A program made the position numbers and the translations under genes. A stretch of DNA of 64,000 bases, taken from NCBI GenBank assembly GCA_965237565.1, contig OZ250145.1, positions 1-64,000 on the forward strand, written 5' to 3'. Shown here piece after piece: positions 35,212 through 44,110 of this stretch (its first letter is position 1; each line of letters opens with the position of its first letter). The DNA is from JANQSP01 sp965237565. GTDB taxonomy: Bacteria; Bdellovibrionota; Bdellovibrionia; Bdellovibrionales; UBA1609. The notes under the pieces were generated by a model. It ran no database searches, was not told the origin of the DNA, and saw only the letters and a list, made by a program, of their open reading frames with translations.

Positions 35212-36720
35212 ATGGCCGTTCCGAATGAACAAAAAATCAGTCTAAACCTAGAAAAAATAGCTAGCTTCGCTAACCTATCGCTCGGATTTTTTCTGTTGTT
35301 CGGAATTCTAGGAGGGATGCTTTGGGACAAAAGTTTTTACTGGCTCGTAGCGGTTTTGCTCCCTCTCAACGCATTGAATGTTTACTATCTCTACATTCAA
35401 AAACAGCACGCTCTTCTGGCCAATTTTGGCATTCTAGCCTTATTTCGCTATTTTATTGAAAGCCTTGGTCCTGAGTTTCGGCAGTATCTCTATTCAAGCG
35501 ACACAGAAGAAAAACCCTTTAACCGTTCGGAACGAACGGATGTCTATAAGAAAGCAAAAAATATGGAGACTTCTTCTGCCTTTGGATCTTTGCTCATTTT
35601 TGATGGCAAAGAGTTCAAATTGAAGCATTCTTTCTATCCCGTTGATACAGAACGAATCGAAATATTTCGCTCCTGCTTTGGTGAAGAACGAGGACTGAAA
35701 AATTCTTATAGCATTCATAAAGCGATTATGATCGGCGGGATGAGCTATGGAGCCTTAGGAAGAAAAGCAGTGAGAGCTCTTTCTCGTGGGGCAAAAAAAT
35801 CTGGCATTCCTATCAACACTGGAGAGGGAGGATATCCAAGGTACCACCTCATGGAAAAAGCAGATTTAATTTTTCAAATTGGAACAGCTAAGTTTGGAGT
35901 GAGAAACGAAGATAGTTCCTTCAGTCCTGATTTGCTGGAAAAAATTGCAAATTTGCATCCAGTCAAGATGATTGAAATCAAGTTCTCTCAGGGAGCCAAG
36001 CCAGGAAAAGGAGGGCTTCTTCCGAAGGAAAAAGTTACCCATGAAATTGCTGAACTCAGGGGAATTCCAATGGGAAAGGATGTCGTCTCCCCTCCTGGGC
36101 ACGCCGAATGTACATCAGCCCTATCAACCGTGAAGTTTATTAGAAGCATCCAAGAAATCTCTGGCCTTCCAACTGGCATAAAATTTTGTCTAGGCTCTAC
36201 GAAGGAAATGGAAGAACTGCTCCTCGAAATGAAAAAACAAAATATTTATCCAGACTATATGGCCATTGACGGTTCAGAAGGAGGGACAGGGGCTGCACCC
36301 AAAACCTTTATGGATGACCTTGGCTATCCTCTATTTTTTGGCGTGGAAAAAATTACCCAGCTTTTGGAAAAACATCAAATAAAAGATAAATTCAAGTTGG
36401 TTACTTCGGGAAAGTTGCTCAACGCCGGCAAACAAATGATGTCCCTTTCTATGGGAGCTTCAGCTTTTTATACCTCTCGTGGCTTCATGTTGGCTATCGG
36501 GTGCATACAAGCCCTCAGATGCAATAACAATACTTGTCCCGTGGGCATCACCACTCATTCAGAAAAATTGCAACATGGATTGGACATAGAAGAAAAATCA
36601 GAACGGGTAAAAAATTATATTTCAAACTTGGATCATCAACATTACGAACTGCTTGCAGCGATGGGGAAAACAAATTTTCGTGAATTGAATAAAGCAAATC
36701 TGATTTTTCCATTGAAATAG
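35212..36720 (+). CDS. Membrane-anchored FMN-binding glutamate-synthase-like protein
   Basis: 502 residues. Two hydrophobic segments near the N-terminus (SLGFFLLFGILGGMLW and WLVAVLLPLNALNVYYL) anchor it. The remainder is the FMN/Fe-S synthase domain of the GltB family: GGMSYGALGRKAVRALSRGA, INTGEGGYPRYH, IEIKFSQGAKPGKGG and DGSEGGTGAAP. A Cys-containing cluster region reads ALRCNNNTCPVGITT. It lacks the glutaminase domain and the small subunit, so it is not a classical glutamate synthase. Proteins of this type are widespread with no settled reaction; an oxidoreductase role is inferred. Confidence 0.85.
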   Translation: MAVPNEQKISLNLEKIASFANLSLGFFLLFGILGGMLWDKSFYWLVAVLLPLNALNVYYLYIQKQHALLANFGILALFRYFIESLGPEFRQYLYSSDTEEKPFNRSERTDVYKKAKNMETSSAFGSLLIFDGKEFKLKHSFYPVDTERIEIFRSCFGEERGLKNSYSIHKAIMIGGMSYGALGRKAVRALSRGAKKSGIPINTGEGGYPRYHLMEKADLIFQIGTAKFGVRNEDSSFSPDLLEKIANLHPVKMIEIKFSQGAKPGKGGLLPKEKVTHEIAELRGIPMGKDVVSPPGHAECTSALSTVKFIRSIQEISGLPTGIKFCLGSTKEMEELLLEMKKQNIYPDYMAIDGSEGGTGAAPKTFMDDLGYPLFFGVEKITQLLEKHQIKDKFKLVTSGKLLNAGKQMMSLSMGASAFYTSRGFMLAIGCIQALRCNNNTCPVGITTHSEKLQHGLDIEEKSERVKNYISNLDHQHYELLAAMGKTNFRELNKANLIFPLK

Positions 36721-36768
36721 AAGTCCATTTCTGTCATTTTTCAGATAAGAGGATGGGAAAGAAAAAAT

Positions 36769-37074
36769 ATGATAGTCAATAGATGGCAAGCGCCCGTTTT
36801 ACCCTCAATAGAACAAATTCGAATGATCTTTGAAAGAGAAGGCTTAAAGCCTTTTCAGGAAGTATACCAAGCTGGAGAGAAGATCGATGATCATCGACAC
36901 CCCTTTGACGAGGTTCGTATGTTGGTGAAGGGTTCCTTGTTATTCAACATAGCCGGCAATCGCCTTCTATTGAGAGCTGGCGATAAGATTGTCATCCCTT
37001 CGAACACAAAACATTCCAAAAAAGTAGAGGGAAATTCTCCTTGCATTTGCATCTGCTCTTACAAAGCTTTTTGA
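36769..37074 (+). CDS. Small cupin-domain protein
   Basis: 101 residues, a single cupin barrel. The first motif is DHRHPFDEVRMLVKG, with two His and a Glu as probable metal ligands. The second is RAGDKIVIPSNTKHSKKVEG, with the last His. Single-domain cupins of this size often bind a metal and act as small dioxygenases, isomerases or sensors; which applies is unknown. It follows the glutamate-synthase-like gene by about 50 bases and may be co-transcribed. Confidence 0.75.
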   Translation: MIVNRWQAPVLPSIEQIRMIFEREGLKPFQEVYQAGEKIDDHRHPFDEVRMLVKGSLLFNIAGNRLLLRAGDKIVIPSNTKHSKKVEGNSPCICICSYKAF

Positions 37075-37161
37075 GCCAATCAGAAAAAAAATCTAGTTAA
37101 GAAAAATTTTATTCACAGATTCATACGCAGATTCGTTCACAGAGACGAAAAATCTTTGCCT

Positions 37162-38742
37162 TTACAAACCGCATTCCACCGTTTTGTTTTGTAATTTCTG
37201 ATAACTATTTATTTGCGAAATGTTTTTGTATTCTTCTGCGTAATCAAGAGGAATGCGAGTCTTTTCATCATAAACACATGGATTGGCTCCACTACCAATC
37301 AACAAATCAACCAAAGGGGAATTGTAACCCCACTCTACAGCATAATGCAGGGGAGTTTTTTTTTTTTCGTCTTGTACATTCACCTTGGCTCCTAGACGAA
37401 TTAACAAACGAGCCACATCTGGCGATCTATTATAGGAGGCGGCCCAATGAAGAGGGCTTTGCTTTTTTTTATTTTGAACATTCACATCGGCCTTCTTGGC
37501 CAGCAAAGCCTTCACTCCAGCAAGAAAAGAACGAGCAACAGCATAGTGAAGAGGCGTTTCTCCATAGGAATTCCTTACATTGGCTGTGGTGCCAGACTTG
37601 AGTAAGGACTCTATCACTCTCACATTTTTGTTTTGCTTGGCAGATAAATGCAAAGGAGTGTTCCCATAATTATCTACTTGGTTCACATTTACACCCAGTC
37701 GAATAAATTCATTGAGCACTGCTAGGTTTTTGTTTTCACCAGCAGCCCAGTGCAAAGGAGTGTCTCCGTCTTCGTCTCTTGCATCCACTCTCCAGCCTTG
37801 TTTAATAAGAAAAGAAATTATTTTTGGATTTTTGTTTCCCGCAGCCGCTTTGTGAAGGGCAGTTGCCCCAGCACGCCCATTGAGAGAGGGATCAAAATTT
37901 TTAGAAAAGATGAGAGTCTTCAATACCTCTGGATTTTGGCTGTGTATTGCACCCCATAACAAAGGCGTATCTTGGTATCGGTTCAAAGCATTCACATTAG
38001 CTCCTGATTCAATCAAAATTTTTGCAATATTTGGATGAGGGTTAAAGGCCAAAGCCCAATGCAAAGGAGTGCTTTTTTCTGCATCACGAGCCTCCAGATT
38101 CGCAGCTTTCTTTAATAAAAGACGAATCATCTCCGGGTTAGCACTTTTGGCTGCTGCCTTATGAAGCAAAGTCAGTCCTTTTTTGTTTTTGATATCCACA
38201 TTTTTTATTTGATCTAAAAACCATTTGAGAATTTTTGGATTGTTAGCGACCGCGGAATGCAACACTGTATCCCCCTGATGATCTCTTACGCTCCAATTTG
38301 CTCCATATTTCTCACTCAGTGCAAGCATCTCTATGTCGTCTGAAACAGCAGCAAGATGATGCAAAAGTGTGCTACCGGTTTCCAACTGAGAATTGATAGA
38401 CGCTCCATTTTCGAGCAGGATTGTAAATTTCTCTTTATCCTTCACCGCATAGTACAAGGGACTTTTGCCGTACTGATCTAGGGCATTGACATCCAATCCT
38501 TGTTTGATGAGCGAAGCAACAACCTGAGAATTTGGATTAGAAATAACAGCGTAATGGAGAGGGGTGCCTAGGTCTTTTCCCCTTTTTTCAAGATCAGCTC
38601 TTTGAAAAAAATAAAAGATCCAGTTGGGGTTTTGGATGTAAGAGACAGCCCAATGAACTGGATGATTGAAACGAGCAGAAGAATGATAAACCGTATAGAT
38701 CAATCCAAAAAGAAGAAGAAAAAAAACAAAAAAAAACTTCAT
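37162..38742 (-). CDS. Exported or membrane-anchored ankyrin-repeat protein
   Basis: 526 residues. A hydrophobic N-terminal helix (FFFVFFLLLFGLIYTVYH) is a signal or anchor. The rest is about fourteen regular ankyrin repeats with clear TPLHWA, TPLHYAV and TALHKAA starts and NPxVxxLL second helices, for example DGDTPLHWAAGENKNLAVL. The repeats are far more regular than those of the protein at 320-2458. It probably forms a long binding solenoid facing the periplasm. It starts 20 bases after ald and is the last gene of the ruvCAB-ald run. Binding partner unknown. Confidence 0.88.
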   Translation of the reverse strand: MKFFFVFFLLLFGLIYTVYHSSARFNHPVHWAVSYIQNPNWIFYFFQRADLEKRGKDLGTPLHYAVISNPNSQVVASLIKQGLDVNALDQYGKSPLYYAVKDKEKFTILLENGASINSQLETGSTLLHHLAAVSDDIEMLALSEKYGANWSVRDHQGDTVLHSAVANNPKILKWFLDQIKNVDIKNKKGLTLLHKAAAKSANPEMIRLLLKKAANLEARDAEKSTPLHWALAFNPHPNIAKILIESGANVNALNRYQDTPLLWGAIHSQNPEVLKTLIFSKNFDPSLNGRAGATALHKAAAGNKNPKIISFLIKQGWRVDARDEDGDTPLHWAAGENKNLAVLNEFIRLGVNVNQVDNYGNTPLHLSAKQNKNVRVIESLLKSGTTANVRNSYGETPLHYAVARSFLAGVKALLAKKADVNVQNKKKQSPLHWAASYNRSPDVARLLIRLGAKVNVQDEKKKTPLHYAVEWGYNSPLVDLLIGSGANPCVYDEKTRIPLDYAEEYKNISQINSYQKLQNKTVECGL

Positions 38743-38762
38743 ATCAAACGAAGAACTTTGCC

Positions 38763-39866
38763 CTATGAAAAAGGTTGATATTCTAAACCCAAATCTTTAG
38801 CCACCGGTTCATAAGCAATCTTCCCTTGGTATACATTTAGGCCACGAGCCAAAACCGCCGATTCGCGAATGGCTGTTTCTAGACCTTTATTGGCAATCTC
38901 TAGAGCGTATTTAAACGTCACATTTGTCAGGGCATAAGTGGAAGTGCGAGCTACAATGCCGGGCATATTGGGAACCGCATAGTGAATCACTCCTTCATAG
39001 ACAAAGGAAGGATTTTCATGAGAAGTGGGATGGGAGGTCTCAATACAGCCACCTTGATCCACTGACACATCCACAATCACGCTCCCCTCCGACATATCTC
39101 TCACCATCTCTTTTTTCACCAATCTGGGAGTTTTACGACCAGGTAATAAAACAGCCCCAATGAGCAAATCAGCCGAACGAACCATCCGCCAAATATTTTC
39201 CATATTGGAATAAAGAGTCTGCACTCTGCCACGATAGTATTGATCTAAATACTCTAGACGAGAATGGTTCGTATCCAAAATAGTGACCTTGGCTCCCAGC
39301 CCTTCAGCTATGAAAGCTGCATTTATTCCCACAGTGCCTCCTCCGATAATCACTGTGTGTCCTTGAAAAACTCCAGGAACTCCTCCTAACAAAATTCCTT
39401 TGCCACCATGATCTTTTTGCAAATAAACAGCTCCCACTTGCGTAGCCAAACGCCCAGCTACTATGCTCATGGGTTGTAAAAGAGGCAAAGACCCATCTTC
39501 TTCTTGAATCGTTTCATAAGCGACCGCTTTTACTTTTTTCTTCATAAGGGCTTCGGTGAGTTTTCTTTCCGGAGCCAGATGCAAAAAAGTGTAAAGAATC
39601 TGGTCCTCTTGCAAAAGCTCATATTCTGAAGCCAAAGGCTCTTTCACCTTAATAATCATCTCAGATTTTTGGTACACTTCTTCGGCAGTCGAAATAATTT
39701 TTGCTCCAGCTAATTGATACTCCTGATCCGAGATCAAACTCCCCTCGCCCGCTTTTGTTTGGACAAAAACTTGGTGACCGTTTTCGACCAATTGATGTAC
39801 ATTGTTCTCGGTCAAACTCACACGGTTTTCAGCTTGTTTGATCTCTCTTGGCACACCGACAATCAT
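38763..39866 (-). CDS. ald: Alanine dehydrogenase
   Basis: 367 residues, the normal length. It interconverts L-alanine and pyruvate with NAD. The substrate site residues lie in VPREIKQAENRVSL (Arg) and IIKVKEP (Lys). The NAD fold has VIIGGGTVGINAAFIAEGLG followed by VTILDTN. LLQPMSIVAGRLATQVGA and HYAVPNMPGIVARTSTYALT are family signatures. In this setting it would supply pyruvate and ammonium from alanine. It lies 34 bases downstream of ruvB. Confidence 0.94.
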   Translation of the reverse strand: MIVGVPREIKQAENRVSLTENNVHQLVENGHQVFVQTKAGEGSLISDQEYQLAGAKIISTAEEVYQKSEMIIKVKEPLASEYELLQEDQILYTFLHLAPERKLTEALMKKKVKAVAYETIQEEDGSLPLLQPMSIVAGRLATQVGAVYLQKDHGGKGILLGGVPGVFQGHTVIIGGGTVGINAAFIAEGLGAKVTILDTNHSRLEYLDQYYRGRVQTLYSNMENIWRMVRSADLLIGAVLLPGRKTPRLVKKEMVRDMSEGSVIVDVSVDQGGCIETSHPTSHENPSFVYEGVIHYAVPNMPGIVARTSTYALTNVTFKYALEIANKGLETAIRESAVLARGLNVYQGKIAYEPVAKDLGLEYQPFS

Positions 39867-39900
39867 TCGTCACCTCACGCAAAAAACAATTGCTTACAAT

Positions 39901-40986
39901 CTATTTTGTTGAATTTCTTTCAAGATGGGATCGAGCCAAATCTGTTAAGACACGACCTCTTGCTGTTTTTCTTATCAAACCCTGTTGAATCAAAAAAGGC
40001 TCGTAGAAGTCTTCCAAAGTGTCTGTCTCTTCGCTTAAAGTCGCTGACAAAGTATCCACTCCCACAGGTCCTCCTTGAAAACAATCTCTCATGAGAGTTA
40101 AAATCTTTAGATCCATAAAGTCCAAGCCTTTTTTATCCACACCCAAATATTCCAAAGCCTTTAGAGCTTGTTTTACATCCACCTGTTTTTCTCCCCGTAC
40201 TTGAATAAAATCTCTCACTCTTTTGAGCAAACGATTGGCCACCCGAGGAGTGCCTCGACTCCGAAGAGCAATTTCCTCCGCCCCTTCTTTCGTAAGCTTC
40301 ATCTGTAACAATCCGGCTGATCGGCAAAGAATAACCTGTAAAGCTTTTTTATCGTAAAAAGACAATCTTTCAATGATACCAAAACGATCTCTAAAAGGAG
40401 CTTTTAAAAGACCCACTCGTGTAGTGGCCCCGATCAAAGTGAAAGGAGATAATTGAAAACGTACACTGCGAGCCCCAAAACCCTCACCCGTTACGATATC
40501 AATATGAAAATCCTCCATGGCATTGTATAAATATTCTTCCACATCTTGGGACAAACGATGAATTTCATCAATAAATAAAACGGCTCCTTTTTGTAGCGTA
40601 GTTAAAATAGCAGCGATGTCCCCTTTTCTTCGAATGGCCGGACCAGAAGTAGCTTTCAAATTAACTTTCAAAGTGTTGGCTATTATGTGGGCCAAAGTGG
40701 TCTTTCCAAGCCCCGGAGGTCCACCCAGCAAACAATGGTCCAAGGATTCTCCCCTTTGCATGGAAGCAGAAACGAACATTTGTAGCTTGGCCTTCACAAT
40801 GTCTTGCCCCGGAAACTCATCAAAGTTGCTGGGTCGCAAGCTTTCTATTTTCCCCCTCGACTCTATTGTCTGAGACGATGAAGTATCTTCCACCAATGAA
40901 TCCACGTCGCTGGGTCGCAAGCTTTCTATTTTCCCCCTCGACTCTATTGTCTGAGACGATGAAGTGTCTTCCACCAATGAATCCAC
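39901..40986 (-). CDS. ruvB: Holliday junction helicase RuvB with duplicated N-terminus
   Basis: 361 residues from a GTG at 40986, nine bases after the ruvA stop. The AAA+ motor is intact: GGPPGLGKTTLAHIIA (Walker A), LFIDEIHRL (Walker B), LIGATTRVGLL (sensor 1) and PFRDRFGI (arginine finger). The winged-helix C-terminal domain follows, with GGPVGVDTLSATLSEETDTL. Residues 1-27 are repeated as residues 28-54 (VEDTSSSQTIESRGKIESLR in both) because of an 81-bp duplication. The second copy joins the normal RuvB start ESLRPSNFDEFPGQ. The extension lies outside the motor and probably does not disable the protein. The inner copy also carries the GTG but lacks a ribosome binding site. Confidence 0.95.
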   Translation of the reverse strand: MDSLVEDTSSSQTIESRGKIESLRPSDVDSLVEDTSSSQTIESRGKIESLRPSNFDEFPGQDIVKAKLQMFVSASMQRGESLDHCLLGGPPGLGKTTLAHIIANTLKVNLKATSGPAIRRKGDIAAILTTLQKGAVLFIDEIHRLSQDVEEYLYNAMEDFHIDIVTGEGFGARSVRFQLSPFTLIGATTRVGLLKAPFRDRFGIIERLSFYDKKALQVILCRSAGLLQMKLTKEGAEEIALRSRGTPRVANRLLKRVRDFIQVRGEKQVDVKQALKALEYLGVDKKGLDFMDLKILTLMRDCFQGGPVGVDTLSATLSEETDTLEDFYEPFLIQQGLIRKTARGRVLTDLARSHLERNSTK

Positions 40987-40989
40987 TTG
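40828..40989. repeat. 81-bp tandem duplication at the 5' end of ruvB
   Basis: Bases 40828-40908 and 40909-40989 are almost identical; I see one internal A/G difference (AAGTATC against AAGTGTC) and a few at the edges. Eighty-one bases equal 27 codons, so the frame is kept. The near-identity suggests a recent event. Confidence 0.9.
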
Positions 40990-40995
40990 ACTGAC

Positions 40996-41574
40996 CTACC
41001 TTCCGGGTTGCAAACAAGACAGGGCTTTTTTCAATTCTTCTTCCATACTTTGTCCCAACTTCATTCCATTTAAAACCATTTTAATCTCACTGGCACGAAA
41101 GCCCAAATGTAAAAGAGCTGAAGTCAAAGACTCACGCAATTTTGTTTGTTTTTCGTCCCTTTCTAGCCATTCTTCCTTCAATTGGCCTTTCAAGGCCAAA
41201 ATAATTTGCCCAGCCATTTTCTTCCCCACCCTAGGAAGACCGGTGAGCCCTTTCATGTCCCCCGTATCCACCATTTCCAGCAAAGCTTTCAGAGAAGACG
41301 CAGCAGAAAGAACAACCAAGGCCATCTTTGGTCCTACTCCATTGATTCCGATAAAAGACAGAAATATTTTTTTCTCCATGAAACGAGAAAAGCCATAAAG
41401 TTTCAAAGTATCTTCTCTGACATGAGTGTAAATCCATAAGCTCGTTTTTTCAGCCAAAGCCAACTCACTAAGGGTTTTGCTGGATGCACAAACTTCATAA
41501 CCCACTCCTTTCACACTCAGAATTAAGAAATTCTTATGAAGATGGGTAACCGTTCCTTCCAAAGAGGCAATCAT
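40996..41574 (-). CDS. ruvA: Holliday junction DNA-binding protein RuvA
   Basis: 192 residues from the ATG at 41574. The open frame extends 27 codons further into ruvC but the family starts at MIASLEGTVTHLHKN. RuvA clamps the four-way junction and loads RuvB. The OB domain is followed by two HhH motifs (FIGINGVGPKMALVVLSA and LTGLPRVGKKMAGQIILALK). A flexible linker and domain III (LTSALLHLGFRASEIKMVL) bind RuvB. The start overlaps the ruvC stop by ATGA, so translation is coupled. Confidence 0.95.
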   Translation of the reverse strand: MIASLEGTVTHLHKNFLILSVKGVGYEVCASSKTLSELALAEKTSLWIYTHVREDTLKLYGFSRFMEKKIFLSFIGINGVGPKMALVVLSAASSLKALLEMVDTGDMKGLTGLPRVGKKMAGQIILALKGQLKEEWLERDEKQTKLRESLTSALLHLGFRASEIKMVLNGMKLGQSMEEELKKALSCLQPGR

Positions 41575-42122
41575 TTTTTTCCCTCCACTACGTCTTGTTG
41601 ATTGGAGAACAAACTTTTTGTAAGGACCGGACTTTGTTTCTGGTAAGCATGACAAATTGCTGTTGCCAAAGCATCCGTTGCGTCCAAAGCAACCTCCTTG
41701 TGTGATGTTATATTCAAAGTATTCAAAACGAAAGTCCTCACAAACGATTTGGCGGCTCGCCCTGATCCGGTTACCGACTGTTTAATAAAACGAGTGGCGT
41801 AGGAAAAAATCAGTGAACCGGAGAGACCAGCCTGATAGTAACAGAGTCCAAATACATGACCTAGCTTAAACGCACTGTCTGGGTTTTTGCCGAAAAATAC
41901 CTTCTCAATGGATGTTTCAATAGCTACTTCTTGTGCTGAATATCTCCGATAAAGATCTTCCAAACCCTTGCCTATGACACACAATCTTTTTTCCAAACCC
42001 AAACTGGCAGGAGCCGACAACACTCCCATTTCTATAAAATGAAACTGCATTCCTTTGAGGCCAATCACAGCAAAACCCGTCTGAATAGTTCCCGGATCCA
42101 ATCCGATAATGATTTGTTTCAT
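41571..42122 (-). CDS. ruvC: Holliday junction resolvase RuvC
   Basis: 183 residues. It cuts four-way junctions symmetrically. The acidic residues are all present: Asp9 (IIGLDPGT), Glu69 (VAIET), and Asp147 and Asp150 (ALDATDALATAICHAY). FFGKNPDSAFKLGHVFG is the conserved helix after the second strand. The tail after the last helix (residues 160-183) is longer and basic. First gene of ruvC-ruvA-ruvB-ald-ankyrin. Confidence 0.94.
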   Translation of the reverse strand: MKQIIIGLDPGTIQTGFAVIGLKGMQFHFIEMGVLSAPASLGLEKRLCVIGKGLEDLYRRYSAQEVAIETSIEKVFFGKNPDSAFKLGHVFGLCYYQAGLSGSLIFSYATRFIKQSVTGSGRAAKSFVRTFVLNTLNITSHKEVALDATDALATAICHAYQKQSPVLTKSLFSNQQDVVEGKK

Positions 42123-42191
42123 ACATTTTTAATGATACTCAGTGAAAAATATCTGGCAATCGAAGTATAGTTATGTCATTAATTAACTCCG

Positions 42192-43442
42192 ATGAAATCG
42201 GATGATTTATCTCAATTTAATCGATATTTACTCATTTACAAAAAAAATCCAAAGTCTAGAATCTTCTCTTCACTGGCTGAGTCGTACAGAAAAATGGGAA
42301 AAACAGACAAGGCTCTCCAGATTTGCCAAAAGGGACTAAAAATCCACCCGCAATCTGTGTCCGGACACATCGCATTAGCTCTCATACAAGTAGAAATGAA
42401 GCAATGGGAGCTTGCTTCAAAATCTCTGGAGACAGCTATCGACCTGAATCCGGAAAATATTTTTGCCCATAAGTTGCTAGCCAGAATTTATTTGCAGCTA
42501 AAAAATCCCGAGAAAACTTTGCGAGCTTATAAAATGCTTCTGCTCCTAGATCCAAAAAATAAAAAAGCCTCTCAAATTGTCAAAAAGCTAGAAGCTGTCG
42601 TTCCTCCCCCCCACGATGAAAGCGGTTTTTCTTTCAAAACCCTAAAAGAAATCGCCAAACAAAGGAGAAAAAAAGAAAAGAGTGCAAGAAGAAAAAAAAC
42701 TCCCACCATCCATCCAATAAGCAAGCCAAAAAATGAGCAAGAGATCAAAATATTTGAGATGCGCATAAACACGGCACAGGATTTTATCAATAGAGGAAAA
42801 ATAGAAAAAGCCGAGAATTTTTTACGAGAGATGAAAAATATATATGAGCATCAAAAAACGTTTAGAGAAAAATTGAAAATTCTGGAAAGTAAAATACCAA
42901 AAAAAAGTGCAACAAAAACAAAACCTGAGACTACAAAAGATGCGGGAGTGAGTCGGTGGTTTGCTGAAACAACGATGGAAGGTCTACACAAAAGCCAAAT
43001 CATAGAATCAGAATCCGATTCTTTCACACAACAAAGCAAATTTTTAACAGGACAGTTGGAAGACAATAACTCTGTGTTTCAAAGCAAAATTTCGGGACAT
43101 AGAAAAAGCCAAAAGTTTTCTCTGGACGATATGGAGAAAAATTCAGAGTTTGAAAGTGAAGATTCTATTTCGGATTTCCAATTCGGAGATCCTGAAACAG
43201 ATGAAGAAAAAGAAATGGAGTCAGAAGAAGAGGAATTGGAAGAAGAAGAAGAGCGAGACCTAAGACTGAAAGCTGAAGCCAAAGAGAGAGCAACAGATCC
43301 CAAGGACATAGCACCACCTCTTGATTCCGCTAAAGAAAGGAGAACCCACCATTCACAGAAGAGAAGAAAAAAGATTCAAAAACTCACAAAGCTACTTGCC
43401 AGAATTGAAAAATTTGAAACTCAGATTTCTCGCAAATCCTAG
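42192..43442 (+). CDS. TPR-repeat protein with acidic/basic C-terminal region
   Basis: 416 residues. At least three tetratricopeptide repeats occupy residues 10-130 (SLAESYRKMGKTDKALQICQ, LIQVEMKQWELASKSLETAI, KLLARIYLQLKNPEKTLRAY). A very basic linker, another helical pair (TAQDFINRGKIEKAENFLRE) and a long low-complexity acidic stretch (EKEMESEEEELEEEEERD) follow. No signal peptide. TPRs bind partner proteins. It is divergent from ruvC and precedes efp, but the partner is unknown. Confidence 0.7.
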   Translation: MKSDDLSQFNRYLLIYKKNPKSRIFSSLAESYRKMGKTDKALQICQKGLKIHPQSVSGHIALALIQVEMKQWELASKSLETAIDLNPENIFAHKLLARIYLQLKNPEKTLRAYKMLLLLDPKNKKASQIVKKLEAVVPPPHDESGFSFKTLKEIAKQRRKKEKSARRKKTPTIHPISKPKNEQEIKIFEMRINTAQDFINRGKIEKAENFLREMKNIYEHQKTFREKLKILESKIPKKSATKTKPETTKDAGVSRWFAETTMEGLHKSQIIESESDSFTQQSKFLTGQLEDNNSVFQSKISGHRKSQKFSLDDMEKNSEFESEDSISDFQFGDPETDEEKEMESEEEELEEEEERDLRLKAEAKERATDPKDIAPPLDSAKERRTHHSQKRRKKIQKLTKLLARIEKFETQISRKS

Positions 43443-43495
43443 AGCTTCATTGACATCAATCTTTTCCTCGTTCATCTTCAAGGGAAGGGTTTTTT

Positions 43496-44065
43496 ATGGT
43501 TGGCACAAACAATTTCAAAAAGGGATTGAAAATTTCTATCAAGGGGGAACCCTATGTGATTATCAACTTTCAGCACGTAAAACCCGGTAAAGGCAACCAA
43601 TTCACAAGAACAAAGCTCAAAAACCTAGTGAAAGGTTCACAAATTGAATTGGCGATTCGTTCCGGCGAAAAATTTGAGGAACCAGACATCCTCTACAAAG
43701 ATATGAACTTTTTATACAAAAGTGACAATGATCTATATTTTATGGACAATACCTCCTACGAACAAGTTTCGATTGATAAAGAATTAATAGGAACAGCAAG
43801 CCATTTTTTGAAAGAAAATACTCAAGCGAAAATGTGTTTATTCAATGGCAAGGTTATTGGTATTGAATTGCCAAAAACAGTTGAATTGAAAATCACTGAA
43901 ACAGGACCCGGAGTGAAGGGAAATACCGTATCCAATGCAACAAAATTAGCTACCGTAGAAACTGGTTACAGCTTACAAGTCCCCTTGTATCTAGATATGG
44001 ATGATAGAATAAAAATTAATACAAGTGATGGATCTTATATTGAGAGAGTGAAAATACGTCAGTAA
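43496..44065 (+). CDS. efp: Translation elongation factor P
   Basis: 189 residues, the full length. EF-P relieves ribosome stalling at consecutive prolines. The N-terminal KOW-like domain ends in FQHVKPGKGNQFTRTKLKNL, where the Lys in PGKG is the residue modified in many bacteria. A Lys there points to a lysine-type (EpmA-like or other) modification, not the EarP/rhamnosyl type that needs Arg. The two OB domains and the C-terminal signature (VSNATKLATVETGYSLQVPL) are complete. No modification gene is seen nearby. Confidence 0.95.
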   Translation: MVGTNNFKKGLKISIKGEPYVIINFQHVKPGKGNQFTRTKLKNLVKGSQIELAIRSGEKFEEPDILYKDMNFLYKSDNDLYFMDNTSYEQVSIDKELIGTASHFLKENTQAKMCLFNGKVIGIELPKTVELKITETGPGVKGNTVSNATKLATVETGYSLQVPLYLDMDDRIKINTSDGSYIERVKIRQ

Positions 44066-44090
44066 GATAAAGATATTTTATCTATTCTTT
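44065..44090 (+). terminator. Weak stem-loop after efp
   Basis: AGATAAA (44065-44071) pairs with TTTATCT (44077-44083) around a 5-base loop and is followed by ATTCTTTTT. The stem is all AT-rich and the T-run is interrupted, so it may only attenuate transcription into the next gene, which starts 20 bases later. Confidence 0.3.
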
Positions 44091-44110
44091 TTCATCTAGC
44101 TTGAGGAACT

